NCBI RefSeq assembly: GCF_048320135.1
Contig: NZ_CP182947.1
Coordinates: forward strand, 3,100,001 to 3,164,000
Length of the DNA: 64,000 nucleotides
Reading direction: 5' to 3'
From: Ideonella_A sakaiensis_A
GTDB taxonomy: Bacteria; Pseudomonadota; Gammaproteobacteria; Burkholderiales; Burkholderiaceae_C
Position numbers and translations under genes: made by a program. Positions 36,581-45,495 of this stretch are shown here, one piece after another (positions within the stretch are counted from its first letter, which is position 1; each line of letters opens with the position of its first letter). A model generated the notes under the pieces. That model did not search any database. It was given only the letters and a program-made list of their open reading frames with translations, and was not told the DNA's origin.

Positions 36581-37888
36581 TCAGATCAGCGACGCGACCG
36601 CGCGCGAATGGACGACCTCGCCCTGCACGAATTTCTCGTGGCTGGTCTCGATGCGGTTCAGGTCGTAGAGGTAGTTGACCATCAGGCCGTGGCTCTGCTT
36701 GATGCCGTTGCGCGACATGTTGCCGCGCGGGTTCAGCCGTTCGAGCCGCGCGCCGTTGTCGAGGTGGAAACGGGCCACCGGATCGCCGTCGCTGGTCGGC
36801 GTGACATAGAGCAGGTAGGCCGCGCACAACGCGAGCAGCGCGGCTTCGCCGTCCTTGTCGAGCTTGTCGACGCCGGTTGCGGTGTTCAGAGCCGACAGTT
36901 CGGGGCCGGCGATTTCCTCCAGTCGCTGCCGCGCGGCCAGCAATGTTTCGCCGGCGCCGCGTTTCAGCCCGGGCAACTGGTCCAGCTGCGGCTTGCGCGC
37001 CAGCCAGGCGGCAAAACCCGGGATCGGCGACAAGGTGCAATAGGTCTTGATCTGCGGCAGTTCGCTGTTCAGGTGTTCGGCAACGCGCTTGATCAGGAAG
37101 TTGCCGAGCGAGACGCCGCGCAGCCCCGGCTCGCAGTTGCTGATCGAATAGAAGGCCGCGACCTTCGAATCGGTGATCGGTTGAGCCTTCGAGGTCTTGT
37201 TGATCAGCGGCGCGATTGCCGCCGGCATCTCCGGCAGCAGCGCCACCTCGACGAAGATCAGCGGCTCGTCCGGCAGCTGCGGGTGGAAGAAGGCAAACAG
37301 CCGACGGTCCGGCTCGAGCCGCCGGCGCAAGTCGTCCCAGCCGTCGACCTCATGCACCGCCTCGTGGTGGATCACCTTCTCGAGCAGCCGCGCCGGCGAA
37401 TTCCAGTCGACCTTGCGCATCTGCAGAAAGCCCGGATTGAACCAGCTCGACAACAGATGGAACAGGTCGGCCTCGACCGCGCGCAGGTCCTTCTGCGCGC
37501 GAAAGCGCCCGAGCAGCGCCCGCCGCAGCCGCAGCAGCGCCGCCGTGCCGCCCGGCGCCCGGTTGATGCGGCGAAACAGCTCCTGGCGCACCGGCTCGGC
37601 GACCTGCGTCAACGCCATCTGGCTTTGTGCATTCGGATTTGCCGCATAGGCCTGCGCGGCGGTCAGCACCGCCAACGGATCGGGGCTGAAATCGCGCGCC
37701 AGGCTGTCGAAAAAACCTTTTTCCTGTTCTTCCGGCAGCGCCTCGAGCCGCTCGACCAGGCTGGCCGCAATCGCGACGCTGTTCGCCTCGCCGCGTTCCG
37801 ACAACAGGCTGTTGCAGTCGGCAAGCAGCTTGCGCACCGCGCGTTCGTTGCCAGCTCGGCGGGCCGCCTGGCGCAATTCATCGAGCAC
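36581..37888 (-). CDS. matA: Malonyl-CoA decarboxylase MatA
   Basis: The 435-residue enzyme converts malonyl-CoA to acetyl-CoA and CO2. Family features include FAFFHPQLPDEPLIFVEVAL, FYSISNCEPGLRGVSLGNFL, CTLSPIPGFAAWL with the conserved serine-proline region, and the end block FHLDNGARLERLNPRGNMS. A GTG start at 37888 is preferred because a perfect AGGAGG (37896-37901) lies 7 nt upstream. An upstream in-frame ATG at 37933 lacks a good site and adds 15 poorly conserved residues. First gene of the matA-hydratase-matB operon, divergent from the MaoC-type gene across 220 bp. Confidence 0.93.
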   Translation of the reverse strand: MLDELRQAARRAGNERAVRKLLADCNSLLSERGEANSVAIAASLVERLEALPEEQEKGFFDSLARDFSPDPLAVLTAAQAYAANPNAQSQMALTQVAEPVRQELFRRINRAPGGTAALLRLRRALLGRFRAQKDLRAVEADLFHLLSSWFNPGFLQMRKVDWNSPARLLEKVIHHEAVHEVDGWDDLRRRLEPDRRLFAFFHPQLPDEPLIFVEVALLPEMPAAIAPLINKTSKAQPITDSKVAAFYSISNCEPGLRGVSLGNFLIKRVAEHLNSELPQIKTYCTLSPIPGFAAWLARKPQLDQLPGLKRGAGETLLAARQRLEEIAGPELSALNTATGVDKLDKDGEAALLALCAAYLLYVTPTSDGDPVARFHLDNGARLERLNPRGNMSRNGIKQSHGLMVNYLYDLNRIETSHEKFVQGEVVHSRAVASLI

Positions 37889-38108
37889 TGAAATTCCTCC
37901 TGCGGAACGCGCACTGCGCTTCGGGTGCGACATCTTATCGGCTGCGGAACCGGTGCCATGGCCGGCTGAGCAGCTGGGGTGATCTGCGGCGATGCAGGCC
38001 GCACATCAATCGATTCGAATCTTGCACTTCTCCGAATTGCGACACAGACCGACACTTGCTGCATCGAAGTTGCTGCGACCCAAGCGGCAACGCCAACTGA
38101 GTGCAACG

Positions 38109-38969
38109 ATGACACAGGATCTCGACCTGGCCGCCTGGATCGGCCGCAGCGAAACCGTCGCCGACCGCATCGGCCCGACCCCGGTCAAGGCACTGAACGC
38201 CACGCTCGATCATCCGAAGGCCGAAGCGCCCGACGGCACGCCGCTGCCGCCGCTGTGGCACTGGCTGTATTTCCTGCCGCTGCACCAGCAGAGCGAGATC
38301 GGCCCCGACGGGCACGCCAAACGCGGCGGCTTTCTGCCGCCGGTGCCGCTGCCGCGGCGCATGTGGGCCGGCAGCCAGTTCGAGTTCCGTTCGCCGATCC
38401 GGGTCGGTGATGCGGTCGAGCGCGTGTCGACCATCGACAACGTGACGACCAAGGAAGGCCGCACCGGCAAGCTGGTATTCGTCAAGGTGCGGCACGAGCT
38501 GCGCTGCAACGGGGCGAGCGACGCGGCGCTGGTCGAATTCCACGACATCGTCTACCGCGAGGCGAAGCAGCCGACCGATGTCGAGCCGCCGCCGCAAAGG
38601 GCGGAAGAAGGCGCCGCCTGGCGGCGCACGATCGTGCCGGACGATGTGCTGCTGTTCCGCTACTCCGCGCTGACCTTCAACGGACACCGCATCCACTACG
38701 ACAGGAAGTACGTGACCGAGGTCGAGGGTTATCCGGGCCTGATCGTCCACGGCCCGCTGATCGCGACGCTGCTGATGGACCTGCTGCGCCGCAATGCGCC
38801 GGACGCCGACGTCGCGAGCTTCCGCTTCAAGGCGGTTCGGCCGACCTTCGATCTGCATCCCTTCCAGGTCAACGGCCAGCCGTCGGAAGACGGCAAGAGC
38901 GTCCGCCTGTGGGCGCAGGACCACGAAGGTTGGCTGACGATGGAAGCAGTTGCCACGCTCAGGGGCTGA
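38109..38969 (+). CDS. Itaconyl-CoA/mesaconyl-C4-CoA hydratase-like protein (MaoC/HTD2 family)
   Basis: This 286-residue double hot-dog protein resembles mesaconyl-C4-CoA and itaconyl-CoA hydratases. Typical segments are LPPLWHWLYFLPLHQQSEIG, GFLPPVPLPRRMWAGSQFEF and the catalytic-type FRYSALTFNGHRIHYDRKYV followed by GLIVHGPLIATLLMDLL. It should add water to an unsaturated C5 acyl-CoA. The CoA transferase, solute-binding protein and citramalyl-CoA-lyase-like genes that follow support this. ATG 38109 (MTQDLDLAAWIGRSE) is chosen because earlier in-frame codons lie in the divergent promoter region. Confidence 0.82.
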   Translation: MTQDLDLAAWIGRSETVADRIGPTPVKALNATLDHPKAEAPDGTPLPPLWHWLYFLPLHQQSEIGPDGHAKRGGFLPPVPLPRRMWAGSQFEFRSPIRVGDAVERVSTIDNVTTKEGRTGKLVFVKVRHELRCNGASDAALVEFHDIVYREAKQPTDVEPPPQRAEEGAAWRRTIVPDDVLLFRYSALTFNGHRIHYDRKYVTEVEGYPGLIVHGPLIATLLMDLLRRNAPDADVASFRFKAVRPTFDLHPFQVNGQPSEDGKSVRLWAQDHEGWLTMEAVATLRG

Positions 38970-39014
38970 GCTCCCCACCACGCATCACAAGATTACACAC
39001 CGAGACAAATCGCC

Positions 39015-39977
39015 ATGAAGCACCTGTTCACCACAGCACTCGCCAGCGCTGCCATCCTGGCGGCGTCTGCAGCTTCCGCTGCCTTCCCCGAGAAGACCGT
39101 CACCATCGTCGTGCCGACGGCGGCCGGCGGCGGCAACGATGCGATCGCCCGCACCATCGCCGAAAAACTCGCGCCGCTGCTCGGGCAGTCGGTGGTCATC
39201 GACAACCGCGCCGGCGCCAACGGCGTCATTGCAAGCGAACACGTGATGCGCGCGAAAGCCGACGGCCACACGCTGCTGCTCGGCTATATCGCCACCCATG
39301 CGATGAATCCGGCGCTGCAGAAGCTGCGTTACGACCCGGTGACCGACTTCGAGCCGGTCGGCCTGATCGGTTATTCGCCGACCTTGATGGTGGCCAACGC
39401 CAGCGTGCCGGTGAAGGATGTTCGCGACCTCGTCGCCCAGCTGAAGGCCAAGCCCGACAGGTTCACCTACGCATCGGCTGGCAACGGCACTGCGCCTCAC
39501 TTCGCCGCCGAACTGTTCAAGGTCAATACCGGCGTGACGATGCTCGGCGTGCCCTACAAGGGTTCGGCGCCAGCGATCACCGACACGATCGGCGGCCAGA
39601 CGCAGTTCATGTTCCCGAGCCTGTTCACCGCGGTTCCCTTCGTCAAGGCCGGCAAGCTGAAGGCGATGGCAATCGCCGGCCCGAAGCGCTCGCCGCTGCT
39701 GCCCGATGTGCCGACGCTGAAGGAGGCTGGCGTCGACGGTGTCGAGGTGCAGCAGTGGTACGCGCTGTTCGCCCCGGCGAAGACGCCGAAGGCGGTGGTC
39801 GCGCAGCTCAACAAGGCCTTGAACCAGGTGCTCGCCGATCCGCAGATCATCAAGCGCATCGAGGACCACGGCGCCGACGTCGAAGGCAGCACGCCTGAGC
39901 AACTCGCCGAACTGGTCAAGAACGAGCTGGCGAAGTGGAAGCAGGTCGTCGTGCGCGCGAAGCTGAGCGCCGACTGA
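39015..39977 (+). CDS. Bug/TctC-family solute-binding protein
   Basis: The 320-residue protein has a signal peptide cut after ASAASA near residue 22, then the Bug-family core VTIVVPTAAGGGNDAIARTI, DNRAGANGVIASEHVMRAKADG and PYKGSAPAITDTIGGQ. Bug proteins bind carboxylates in the periplasm for tripartite TctAB or other systems. No TctA/TctB lies in this operon. The mature part is closely similar over its full length to the C-terminal domain of the fusion protein at 56.4-58.4 kb, so the ligands are probably related. The ligand here is likely a C5 dicarboxylate such as itaconate or mesaconate. Confidence 0.92.
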   Translation: MKHLFTTALASAAILAASAASAAFPEKTVTIVVPTAAGGGNDAIARTIAEKLAPLLGQSVVIDNRAGANGVIASEHVMRAKADGHTLLLGYIATHAMNPALQKLRYDPVTDFEPVGLIGYSPTLMVANASVPVKDVRDLVAQLKAKPDRFTYASAGNGTAPHFAAELFKVNTGVTMLGVPYKGSAPAITDTIGGQTQFMFPSLFTAVPFVKAGKLKAMAIAGPKRSPLLPDVPTLKEAGVDGVEVQQWYALFAPAKTPKAVVAQLNKALNQVLADPQIIKRIEDHGADVEGSTPEQLAELVKNELAKWKQVVVRAKLSAD

Positions 39978-40017
39978 CCCGACCCATTCCCTAGCGAAGC
40001 AGATCCGGAAATACGCC

Positions 40018-41196
40018 ATGCAACCCCTCAAAGGCATCACCGTCGTCACGCTCGAACACGCGATCGCCGCGCCGTTCGCAACCCGCCAGCTGGCCGACCT
40101 CGGTGCACGCATCATCAAGATCGAGCGTCCGGGATCGGGCGACTTCGCACGCGGCTACGACTCGCGGGTCAACGGCCTGGCGTCGCATTTCGTCTGGACC
40201 AACCGCTCGAAGGAAAGTGTCACGCTCGACGTCAAGCATCCGGAAGCCGCGAAGGCGCTGCAGAAACTGGTGCTCGAGAAGGCCGACGTCGTCGTGCAGA
40301 ACCTGGCTCCTGGCGCTGCCGCGCGGCTCGGCCTCGGCTACGAGCGACTCGCCGAACGCAAGCCCGGCATCATCGTCTGCGACATCTCGGGTTACGGCGC
40401 CGACGGCCCCTACCGCGACAAGAAGGCCTACGACCTGCTGATCCAGAGCGAGGCCGGTTTCGTCTCGGTGACCGGCACTGCCGACGAACCGTGCAAGGCC
40501 GGGCCGTCGATTGCCGACATCGCCGCCGGCATGTATGCCTATACCAACATCCTGGCCGCGCTGATGCAGCGTGCGCAGACCGGCAAGGGCCAGCACATCG
40601 ACATCTCGATGCTCGAGTCGCTGGCCGAGTGGACAAGTTATCCGCTGTATTACGCATTCGACGGTGCGCCGCCGCCGCCGCGCACCGGTGCCTCGCACGC
40701 GACGATCTACCCCTACGGACCGTTCCCGACCGGCGACGGCGGCACGGTGATGATGGGGCTGCAGAACGAACGCGAGTGGGCCAAGTTCTGCGATGTCGTG
40801 CTGCTGCAGCCGGCGCTCGCCAAGGACCCGCGCTTTGCCGGCAATGCCAAACGGGTGGCCTCGCGCGACGCCTTGCGTGCATTGATCGTCGAGGCCTTCA
40901 GCGGCCTGACCGCGCCGCAGGTCGTCGAGCGGCTCGAGGCCGCGCAGATCGCCAACGCCCGCGTCAACAGCATGCACGAGGTCTGGGAGCACCCGCAGCT
41001 CAAGGCACGCAATCGCTGGCGCGAAGTGCGCACCTCGGCCGGGCCGATTCCGGCGATGCTGCCACCGGGCAGCTGGAACGAAGGTCCGCGAATGGACCCG
41101 GTGCCGGCGCTCGGCGAACATACCGAGGCGGTGCTGGCCGAGCTCGGCATCGACGCCGAGGGCGTCCGCGCGCTGCGCGCTGCCGAGGCGATCTGA
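40018..41196 (+). CDS. CaiB/BaiF (class III) CoA transferase, itaconate/mesaconate type
   Basis: The 392-residue enzyme has the class III CoA-transferase opening LKGITVVTLEHAIAAPFATR and the catalytic aspartate (Asp139) in KAYDLLIQSEAGF. GPSIADIAAGMYAYTNILAA and GKGQHIDISMLESLAEW follow. It would move CoA from succinyl-CoA or acetyl-CoA to a dicarboxylate. Together with a C5-CoA hydratase and a CitE-like lyase it matches the Ict-Ich-Ccl set of itaconate breakdown in Pseudomonas. The next gene starts 1 bp after its stop. Confidence 0.85.
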   Translation: MQPLKGITVVTLEHAIAAPFATRQLADLGARIIKIERPGSGDFARGYDSRVNGLASHFVWTNRSKESVTLDVKHPEAAKALQKLVLEKADVVVQNLAPGAAARLGLGYERLAERKPGIIVCDISGYGADGPYRDKKAYDLLIQSEAGFVSVTGTADEPCKAGPSIADIAAGMYAYTNILAALMQRAQTGKGQHIDISMLESLAEWTSYPLYYAFDGAPPPPRTGASHATIYPYGPFPTGDGGTVMMGLQNEREWAKFCDVVLLQPALAKDPRFAGNAKRVASRDALRALIVEAFSGLTAPQVVERLEAAQIANARVNSMHEVWEHPQLKARNRWREVRTSAGPIPAMLPPGSWNEGPRMDPVPALGEHTEAVLAELGIDAEGVRALRAAEAI

Positions 41197-41197
41197 A

Positions 41198-42022
41198 ATG
41201 AACAGCCTGCCTCGGACCTATCTGTTCGTCCCGGGCAATCGGCCGGAACGTTTTGCGAAGGCGCTGGCCAGCGGTGCCGATGCGATCGTGTTCGACCTCG
41301 AGGATGCCGTTGCCGCCGATGCCAAGGCTTTTGCACGCAACGCGATCGCGGACTGGACAGCGACTTCCAGTGCGGCGGAACGCAGCCGCATCGTCGTTCG
41401 GATCAACGATGCCCGGTACGCTGGTTTTGCCGACGACCTTCGCCTGCTGCGTGAGGCCGGCATCGTCACAGCGATGTTGCCGAAGGCCGAGGCGCCCGAG
41501 CAGATCGACGCGCTGCGTGCCGCTGCGCCGGGCGCCGAGGTGCTGGCGCTGGTCGAGAGTGCGCTCGGCATCGCCCGGGCCGACCTGCTGGCCGCTGCAA
41601 AAGGCGTCACCCGCCTTGTCTTCGGCACACTCGATTACGCGCTCGACCTCGACCTCGATATCAGCGATGGCTCCGACGCATTGACCTACTCGGCCGGCCG
41701 GCTTGCCGTGGCCTCGCGCGTTGCCGGTCTGCCGTCACCGGTGGCCGGTGTCACGCCGCAGATCGACGACGAAACCCGGCTGCTCGCCGACCTGGCCTGG
41801 GCACGCCGGCATGGCTTCGGCGCCAAGTTGTGCATCCACCCGCAGCAGGTGGCGGCCATCCATGCGGCGCTGGCGCCCGACGAACAGGCGATCAGCTGGG
41901 CGCGCCGCGTGCTCGATGCCGAAGCGGCATCGCCAGGCGCAGCCAGGCTGGACGGCCGGATGATCGATCGACCGGTCGTGCTGCAGGCCGAACGCACTTT
42001 GCAACGCGCGGGCTGCGTCTGA
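41198..42022 (+). CDS. HpcH/HpaI-CitE family CoA ester lyase, probable citramalyl-CoA lyase
   Basis: The 274-residue TIM-barrel lyase has the CitE features RTYLFVPGNRPERFAKAL, FDLEDAV (metal-binding acidic pair), VVRINDARYAGFADDL, VLALVESALGIARA and GFGAKLCIHPQQVAAI. Such enzymes cleave citramalyl-CoA to acetyl-CoA and pyruvate, or malyl-CoA to acetyl-CoA and glyoxylate. The hydratase and CoA transferase in the same operon favour citramalyl-CoA, but the sequence alone does not decide. Confidence 0.85.
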   Translation: MNSLPRTYLFVPGNRPERFAKALASGADAIVFDLEDAVAADAKAFARNAIADWTATSSAAERSRIVVRINDARYAGFADDLRLLREAGIVTAMLPKAEAPEQIDALRAAAPGAEVLALVESALGIARADLLAAAKGVTRLVFGTLDYALDLDLDISDGSDALTYSAGRLAVASRVAGLPSPVAGVTPQIDDETRLLADLAWARRHGFGAKLCIHPQQVAAIHAALAPDEQAISWARRVLDAEAASPGAARLDGRMIDRPVVLQAERTLQRAGCV

Positions 42023-42065
42023 CACCCGCGCTTCCGACTTTTTCTTCCTTCTTCAAGAGGCACCC

Positions 42066-43412
42066 ATGGCTTCCACCATCATCGACTCGGCGATCTTCCA
42101 GGGCATCTTCAGCAGTGACGAGATGCGTCATGTCTGGTCGGACGAAAACCGCACCGCCAAATATATCGAGATCGAGCGCGCGCTCGCGATCGTGCAGGCC
42201 CGGCTCGGACTGATCCCGCAGGAGGCGGCCGACGAGATCGTCAGCCACTGCCACCTCGACCAGATCGACATGGTCAAGCTGCGCGCGCAGACCGAACGCA
42301 TCGGCTATCCGATCCTCGGCGTGGTGTCGCAGCTGAATTTGTTGTGCCGCGACAAGCTCGGCGAATTCGTTCACTGGGGCGCGACGACGCAGGACATCAC
42401 CGACACCGCAACCTCGCTGCAGATCCGCGAAGGCCTGGACATCGTCGAACGCGAGCTGGGTGCGATCTCGGCCGCGCTGGCCAAGCTGGCGCGCGAGCAC
42501 CGCGACACGCCGATGATCGGCCGCAGCAACCTGCAGCAGGCGATCCCGATCACCTTCGGATTCAAGATGGCAAGCCTGCTGGCTGCCGTCGAACGCCACC
42601 GCGAGCGGCTGGGCCAGTTGCGCAAACGCGTGCAGGTCGGCGAATTCGCAGGTGCCGCCGGCACGCTGGCCTCGCTCGACAAGGGCGCGATGGAAACCCA
42701 GGCCGGCCTGTGCGCTGAGCTGGGCCTGGGCCAGCCGCTGATCGCCTGGCACACCGTGCGCGACAACATCGCCGAAGTGGGCGCCTTCCTCGGCCTGGTC
42801 GGCGGCACGCTGGGCAAGCTCAGCATGGACGTCAAGCTGATGATGCAGACCGAAGTCGGCGAGGTGCAGGAGCCGTACTACCACGGCCGCGGCAGCAGCA
42901 GCACGATGCCGCAGAAACGCAACCCGATCAGCAGCGCCTATATCCACGGCGCGATCAGCGTCGTGCGCCAGCATTCCGCGGCATTGATGGACGCGATGGT
43001 CGCCGATCACGAGCGCTCGACCGGCCCGTGGCAGATCGAGTGGATCGTGCTGCCCGAGGCCTTCTGCCTGCTGGCCGGCGCACTGAAGCAGGCGCGTGTG
43101 ATCGTCGAGGGCCTGGAGGTCGACACCGAGGCGATGCGTCGCAACATCGACATGACCCACGGCCTGGTGATGAGCGAGGCGGTGATGATGGGCCTGGGCC
43201 CGTACATCGGCCGCGAATATGCTCACGATCTGGTCTACGACATCTGCCGCGAGGCGCTCAAGCAGCAGCGCCCGCTGCTCGACCTGCTGGCCGAGCATCC
43301 CGAGATCAACAAGCACCTGGACCGCGCCGCGCTGGCCAGGCTGTGCGACCCGGCCAACTACCTCGGGCAATCGGGCGTGATGGTCGACAGGGTATTGGCG
43401 AGCCTGGGGTGA
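42066..43412 (+). CDS. Fumarase/aspartase superfamily lyase, PcaB/adenylosuccinate-lyase-like
   Basis: The 448-residue lyase carries the superfamily signature GSSSTMPQKRNPISS near residue 280, with the catalytic serine loop, plus VHWGATTQDITDTA and GRSNLQQAIPITFGFKMA, as in 3-carboxymuconate cycloisomerases and related C-N or C-C lyases. In this superfamily the usual product is fumarate or a similar dicarboxylate. In this operon it may release or rearrange an unsaturated dicarboxylate that the CoA transferase then activates. This step is not part of the known itaconate pathway, so its substrate is the open question. GAAGAGG-like site (cttcaagaggcaccc) before the ATG. Confidence 0.8.
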   Translation: MASTIIDSAIFQGIFSSDEMRHVWSDENRTAKYIEIERALAIVQARLGLIPQEAADEIVSHCHLDQIDMVKLRAQTERIGYPILGVVSQLNLLCRDKLGEFVHWGATTQDITDTATSLQIREGLDIVERELGAISAALAKLAREHRDTPMIGRSNLQQAIPITFGFKMASLLAAVERHRERLGQLRKRVQVGEFAGAAGTLASLDKGAMETQAGLCAELGLGQPLIAWHTVRDNIAEVGAFLGLVGGTLGKLSMDVKLMMQTEVGEVQEPYYHGRGSSSTMPQKRNPISSAYIHGAISVVRQHSAALMDAMVADHERSTGPWQIEWIVLPEAFCLLAGALKQARVIVEGLEVDTEAMRRNIDMTHGLVMSEAVMMGLGPYIGREYAHDLVYDICREALKQQRPLLDLLAEHPEINKHLDRAALARLCDPANYLGQSGVMVDRVLASLG

Positions 43413-43425
43413 CCGGCGGCCGTCG

Positions 43426-44334
43426 TCAGGATCCGATCCAGACCGGATGCCTGCCGATCCGGTCGAGCAGGAAATCCATCAGCGCACGCACCTTCAGCGT
43501 CAGCACATTGGCCTGCGGATAGATCAGCCACAGCGCTGACTGGTCATCGACCCACAGATCCGGCAGCACCCGCCGCAGGCTGCCGGCCTGCAGTTCGGCA
43601 AATACGCTCCACAGCGCGTTGACCGAGATGCCTGCGCCGGCCAGCGTCGCGGCCTTCAGAGTGGCGCCGTCGTCCATCATCAGTCGACCGCCGGCCCGGC
43701 GTGGATCGAAGAAGCCGGCGGCGCCGGCTCGGCCGATCAACGGCTTCGGCGCCAGATCGCGGAAGCCGATCAGCTGATGGCGGTCCAGGTCAGCGACGCC
43801 GGCCGGCGTCCCGTGGCGCGCCAGATAGTCCGCCGATGCGCACAACACCCTGCGGTCGTCGGCGAGCTTGCGGCACTTGAGGCTGCTGTCGTCGAGCGCG
43901 GCATTGCGCAGCGCCAGGTCGAAGCTGCCCTCGATCAGGTCGAAGGGCGTGTCCGACAGGCGCAGGTCGAGCTGCACCGCCGGGTGCAGCGTGAGGAACT
44001 CCGGCAGCAGCGGCGCGATGTAGAGCTGCGCGAAGGTGCTGGATGCGGCGAACCGCAAGGTGCCGCTGGCCTGCGCGCGCCCCATGCCGAGCGCGGCCAG
44101 TGCCGCGCTTTCCTGTGCCAGCAACTCCTTCGCATAGGGCAGGAATTCGGCGCCCTCGAGCGACAAGCTCACCTTGCGCGTCGTGCGGCGCAGCAGGTCG
44201 GCACCCAGCGTCTGCTCGAGCTTGGCCAGCCGCGCGCTGGCCGCTGCCGGCGCCAGCCCCAGTTCGCGCCCGGCGGCGCTGATGTTGAGCCGTTCTGCCG
44301 CGAGCACGAAGAGCCTGACGCTGTCGGTATCCAC
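43426..44334 (-). CDS. LysR-family transcriptional regulator
   Basis: The 302-residue regulator has an N-terminal winged helix-turn-helix (SVRLFVLAAERLNISAAGRE, ASARLAKLEQTLGADLLRRT) and a periplasmic-binding-like effector domain (GTLRFAASSTFAQLYIAPLL). It is divergent from the quinone-oxidoreductase-like gene across an AT-rich 107-bp gap containing dyads, so that gene and the SDR gene after it are the likely targets. It is convergent with the lyase gene (13 bp apart). Effector unknown. Confidence 0.92.
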   Translation of the reverse strand: MDTDSVRLFVLAAERLNISAAGRELGLAPAAASARLAKLEQTLGADLLRRTTRKVSLSLEGAEFLPYAKELLAQESAALAALGMGRAQASGTLRFAASSTFAQLYIAPLLPEFLTLHPAVQLDLRLSDTPFDLIEGSFDLALRNAALDDSSLKCRKLADDRRVLCASADYLARHGTPAGVADLDRHQLIGFRDLAPKPLIGRAGAAGFFDPRRAGGRLMMDDGATLKAATLAGAGISVNALWSVFAELQAGSLRRVLPDLWVDDQSALWLIYPQANVLTLKVRALMDFLLDRIGRHPVWIGS

Positions 44335-44354
44335 GGTTTATATGGTTTTGTCGA

Positions 44355-44406
44355 AGAATGAATTCTATTCGACCTACTTTATTCAATGGATGATCATAAA
44401 TAAAGT
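44355..44406. promoter_or_regulatory. Two dyads in the LysR/oxidoreductase divergent promoter
   Basis: The gap is markedly AT-rich compared with its surroundings. It contains AGAAT-GA-ATTCT (44355-44366) and ACTTTATT / AATAAAGT (44376-44383 and 44399-44406). Divergent LysR promoters normally carry a recognition dyad and a nearby activation dyad, so these are the best candidates for binding sites of the LysR protein at 43426-44334. Confidence 0.5.
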
Positions 44407-44441
44407 CGCTTTCATCCCAATCAATGCACCTGGAGAATCTG

Positions 44442-45440
44442 ATGAAAGCCATGGTCCTCAATGCGTACGGCGCGAACGCTGCGTTCGAAGCCGTCGACTT
44501 GCCCCGCCCCACGGTCAAGGCCGGCCATCTGCTGGTGCGCGTCGCGGCGACCAGCGTCAACACCGTCGACACGATGATTCGCCAGTTGGGCAAGGACCTG
44601 CCGCTGTCGCCCGATCTGCCCGCCGTGCTGGGCATGGACTTCGCCGGCACCGTCGATGCCGTCGGCGAGGGCGTGACCGGCTTCGCCCCGGGGGACGAGG
44701 TCTACGGCTGCGCCGGGGGCCTTGCCGACCTGCCGGGTGCGCTGGCCGAGTGCATGCTGGCCGATGCCCGGCTGGTGGCACACAAGCCCAAGTCGCTGTC
44801 GATGCGCGAGGCCGCCGCGCTGCCGCTGGTCGGCATCACCGCTTACGAAGGCCTGCAGCGGGCCGGCGTTCGTGCCGGCCAGAAGGTGCTGGTGCACGGC
44901 GCTGCAGGCGGCGTCGGCCATGTCGCGGTGCAGCTGGCGCGCCATCTCGGCGCCGAGGTCTACGCCACCGGTTCGGGTGCAGAGGCCGCCGAGATCATCC
45001 GCGGCTACGGCGCGACGGCCATCGACTACAGGACCGAAACGGTCGCCGACTACGTCGGTCGCTACACGGCAGGCGCCGGCTTCGATGTCGTGTTCGATTC
45101 GGTGGGCGGCGCCAACCTGCCGAAGTCGTTCGAAGCCGCCGCGTTGAATGCGCACGTCGCGACCACGGTCTCGCTGCTGGAACTCGACCTGTCGCCGGTG
45201 CACTTCAAGGGTTTGTCGCTGCACGTCGTGTTCATGCTGATCCCGATGCTGCACAACGTGCATCGCGACGTGCACGGCGGGATCCTGCAAAAAGTCGCGC
45301 AGATCGTCGATGCCGGCGCGTTGAAGCCGCTGCTCGACGCACCGCGTTTCAGCCTCGAGCAAGCAGGCCAGGCCCATGCACGCCTGGGCAGCGGCGATGC
45401 GGTGGGCAAGGTGGTGGTCGACGTCGTCGCCGCAGCCTGA
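44442..45440 (+). CDS. Medium-chain dehydrogenase/quinone-oxidoreductase-like protein
   Basis: The 332-residue protein is an MDR-family NADPH oxidoreductase. LPAVLGMDFAGTVDAVGEG and the cofactor loop VLVHGAAGGVGHVAVQLARH are present. The cysteine and histidine ligands of zinc alcohol dehydrogenases are absent, so it is likely a quinone or enone reductase. ATG 44442 is fixed by TGGAG 6 nt upstream; an ATG at 44424 is less well placed. It probably forms an operon with the SDR gene 55 bp downstream, under the divergent LysR regulator. Confidence 0.87.
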   Translation: MKAMVLNAYGANAAFEAVDLPRPTVKAGHLLVRVAATSVNTVDTMIRQLGKDLPLSPDLPAVLGMDFAGTVDAVGEGVTGFAPGDEVYGCAGGLADLPGALAECMLADARLVAHKPKSLSMREAAALPLVGITAYEGLQRAGVRAGQKVLVHGAAGGVGHVAVQLARHLGAEVYATGSGAEAAEIIRGYGATAIDYRTETVADYVGRYTAGAGFDVVFDSVGGANLPKSFEAAALNAHVATTVSLLELDLSPVHFKGLSLHVVFMLIPMLHNVHRDVHGGILQKVAQIVDAGALKPLLDAPRFSLEQAGQAHARLGSGDAVGKVVVDVVAAA

Positions 45441-45495
45441 ACACGCGAGACGCTGCGCTTCGAACTTTCGGAATGACCAATTTGAAGGAACCTCG

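Noticed and set aside
41198..42022. Citrate lyase beta subunit as the name for the CitE-like gene
   Set aside because: No citrate lyase alpha, gamma or accessory genes are present; the neighbouring hydratase and CoA transferase fit a free CoA-ester lyase better.
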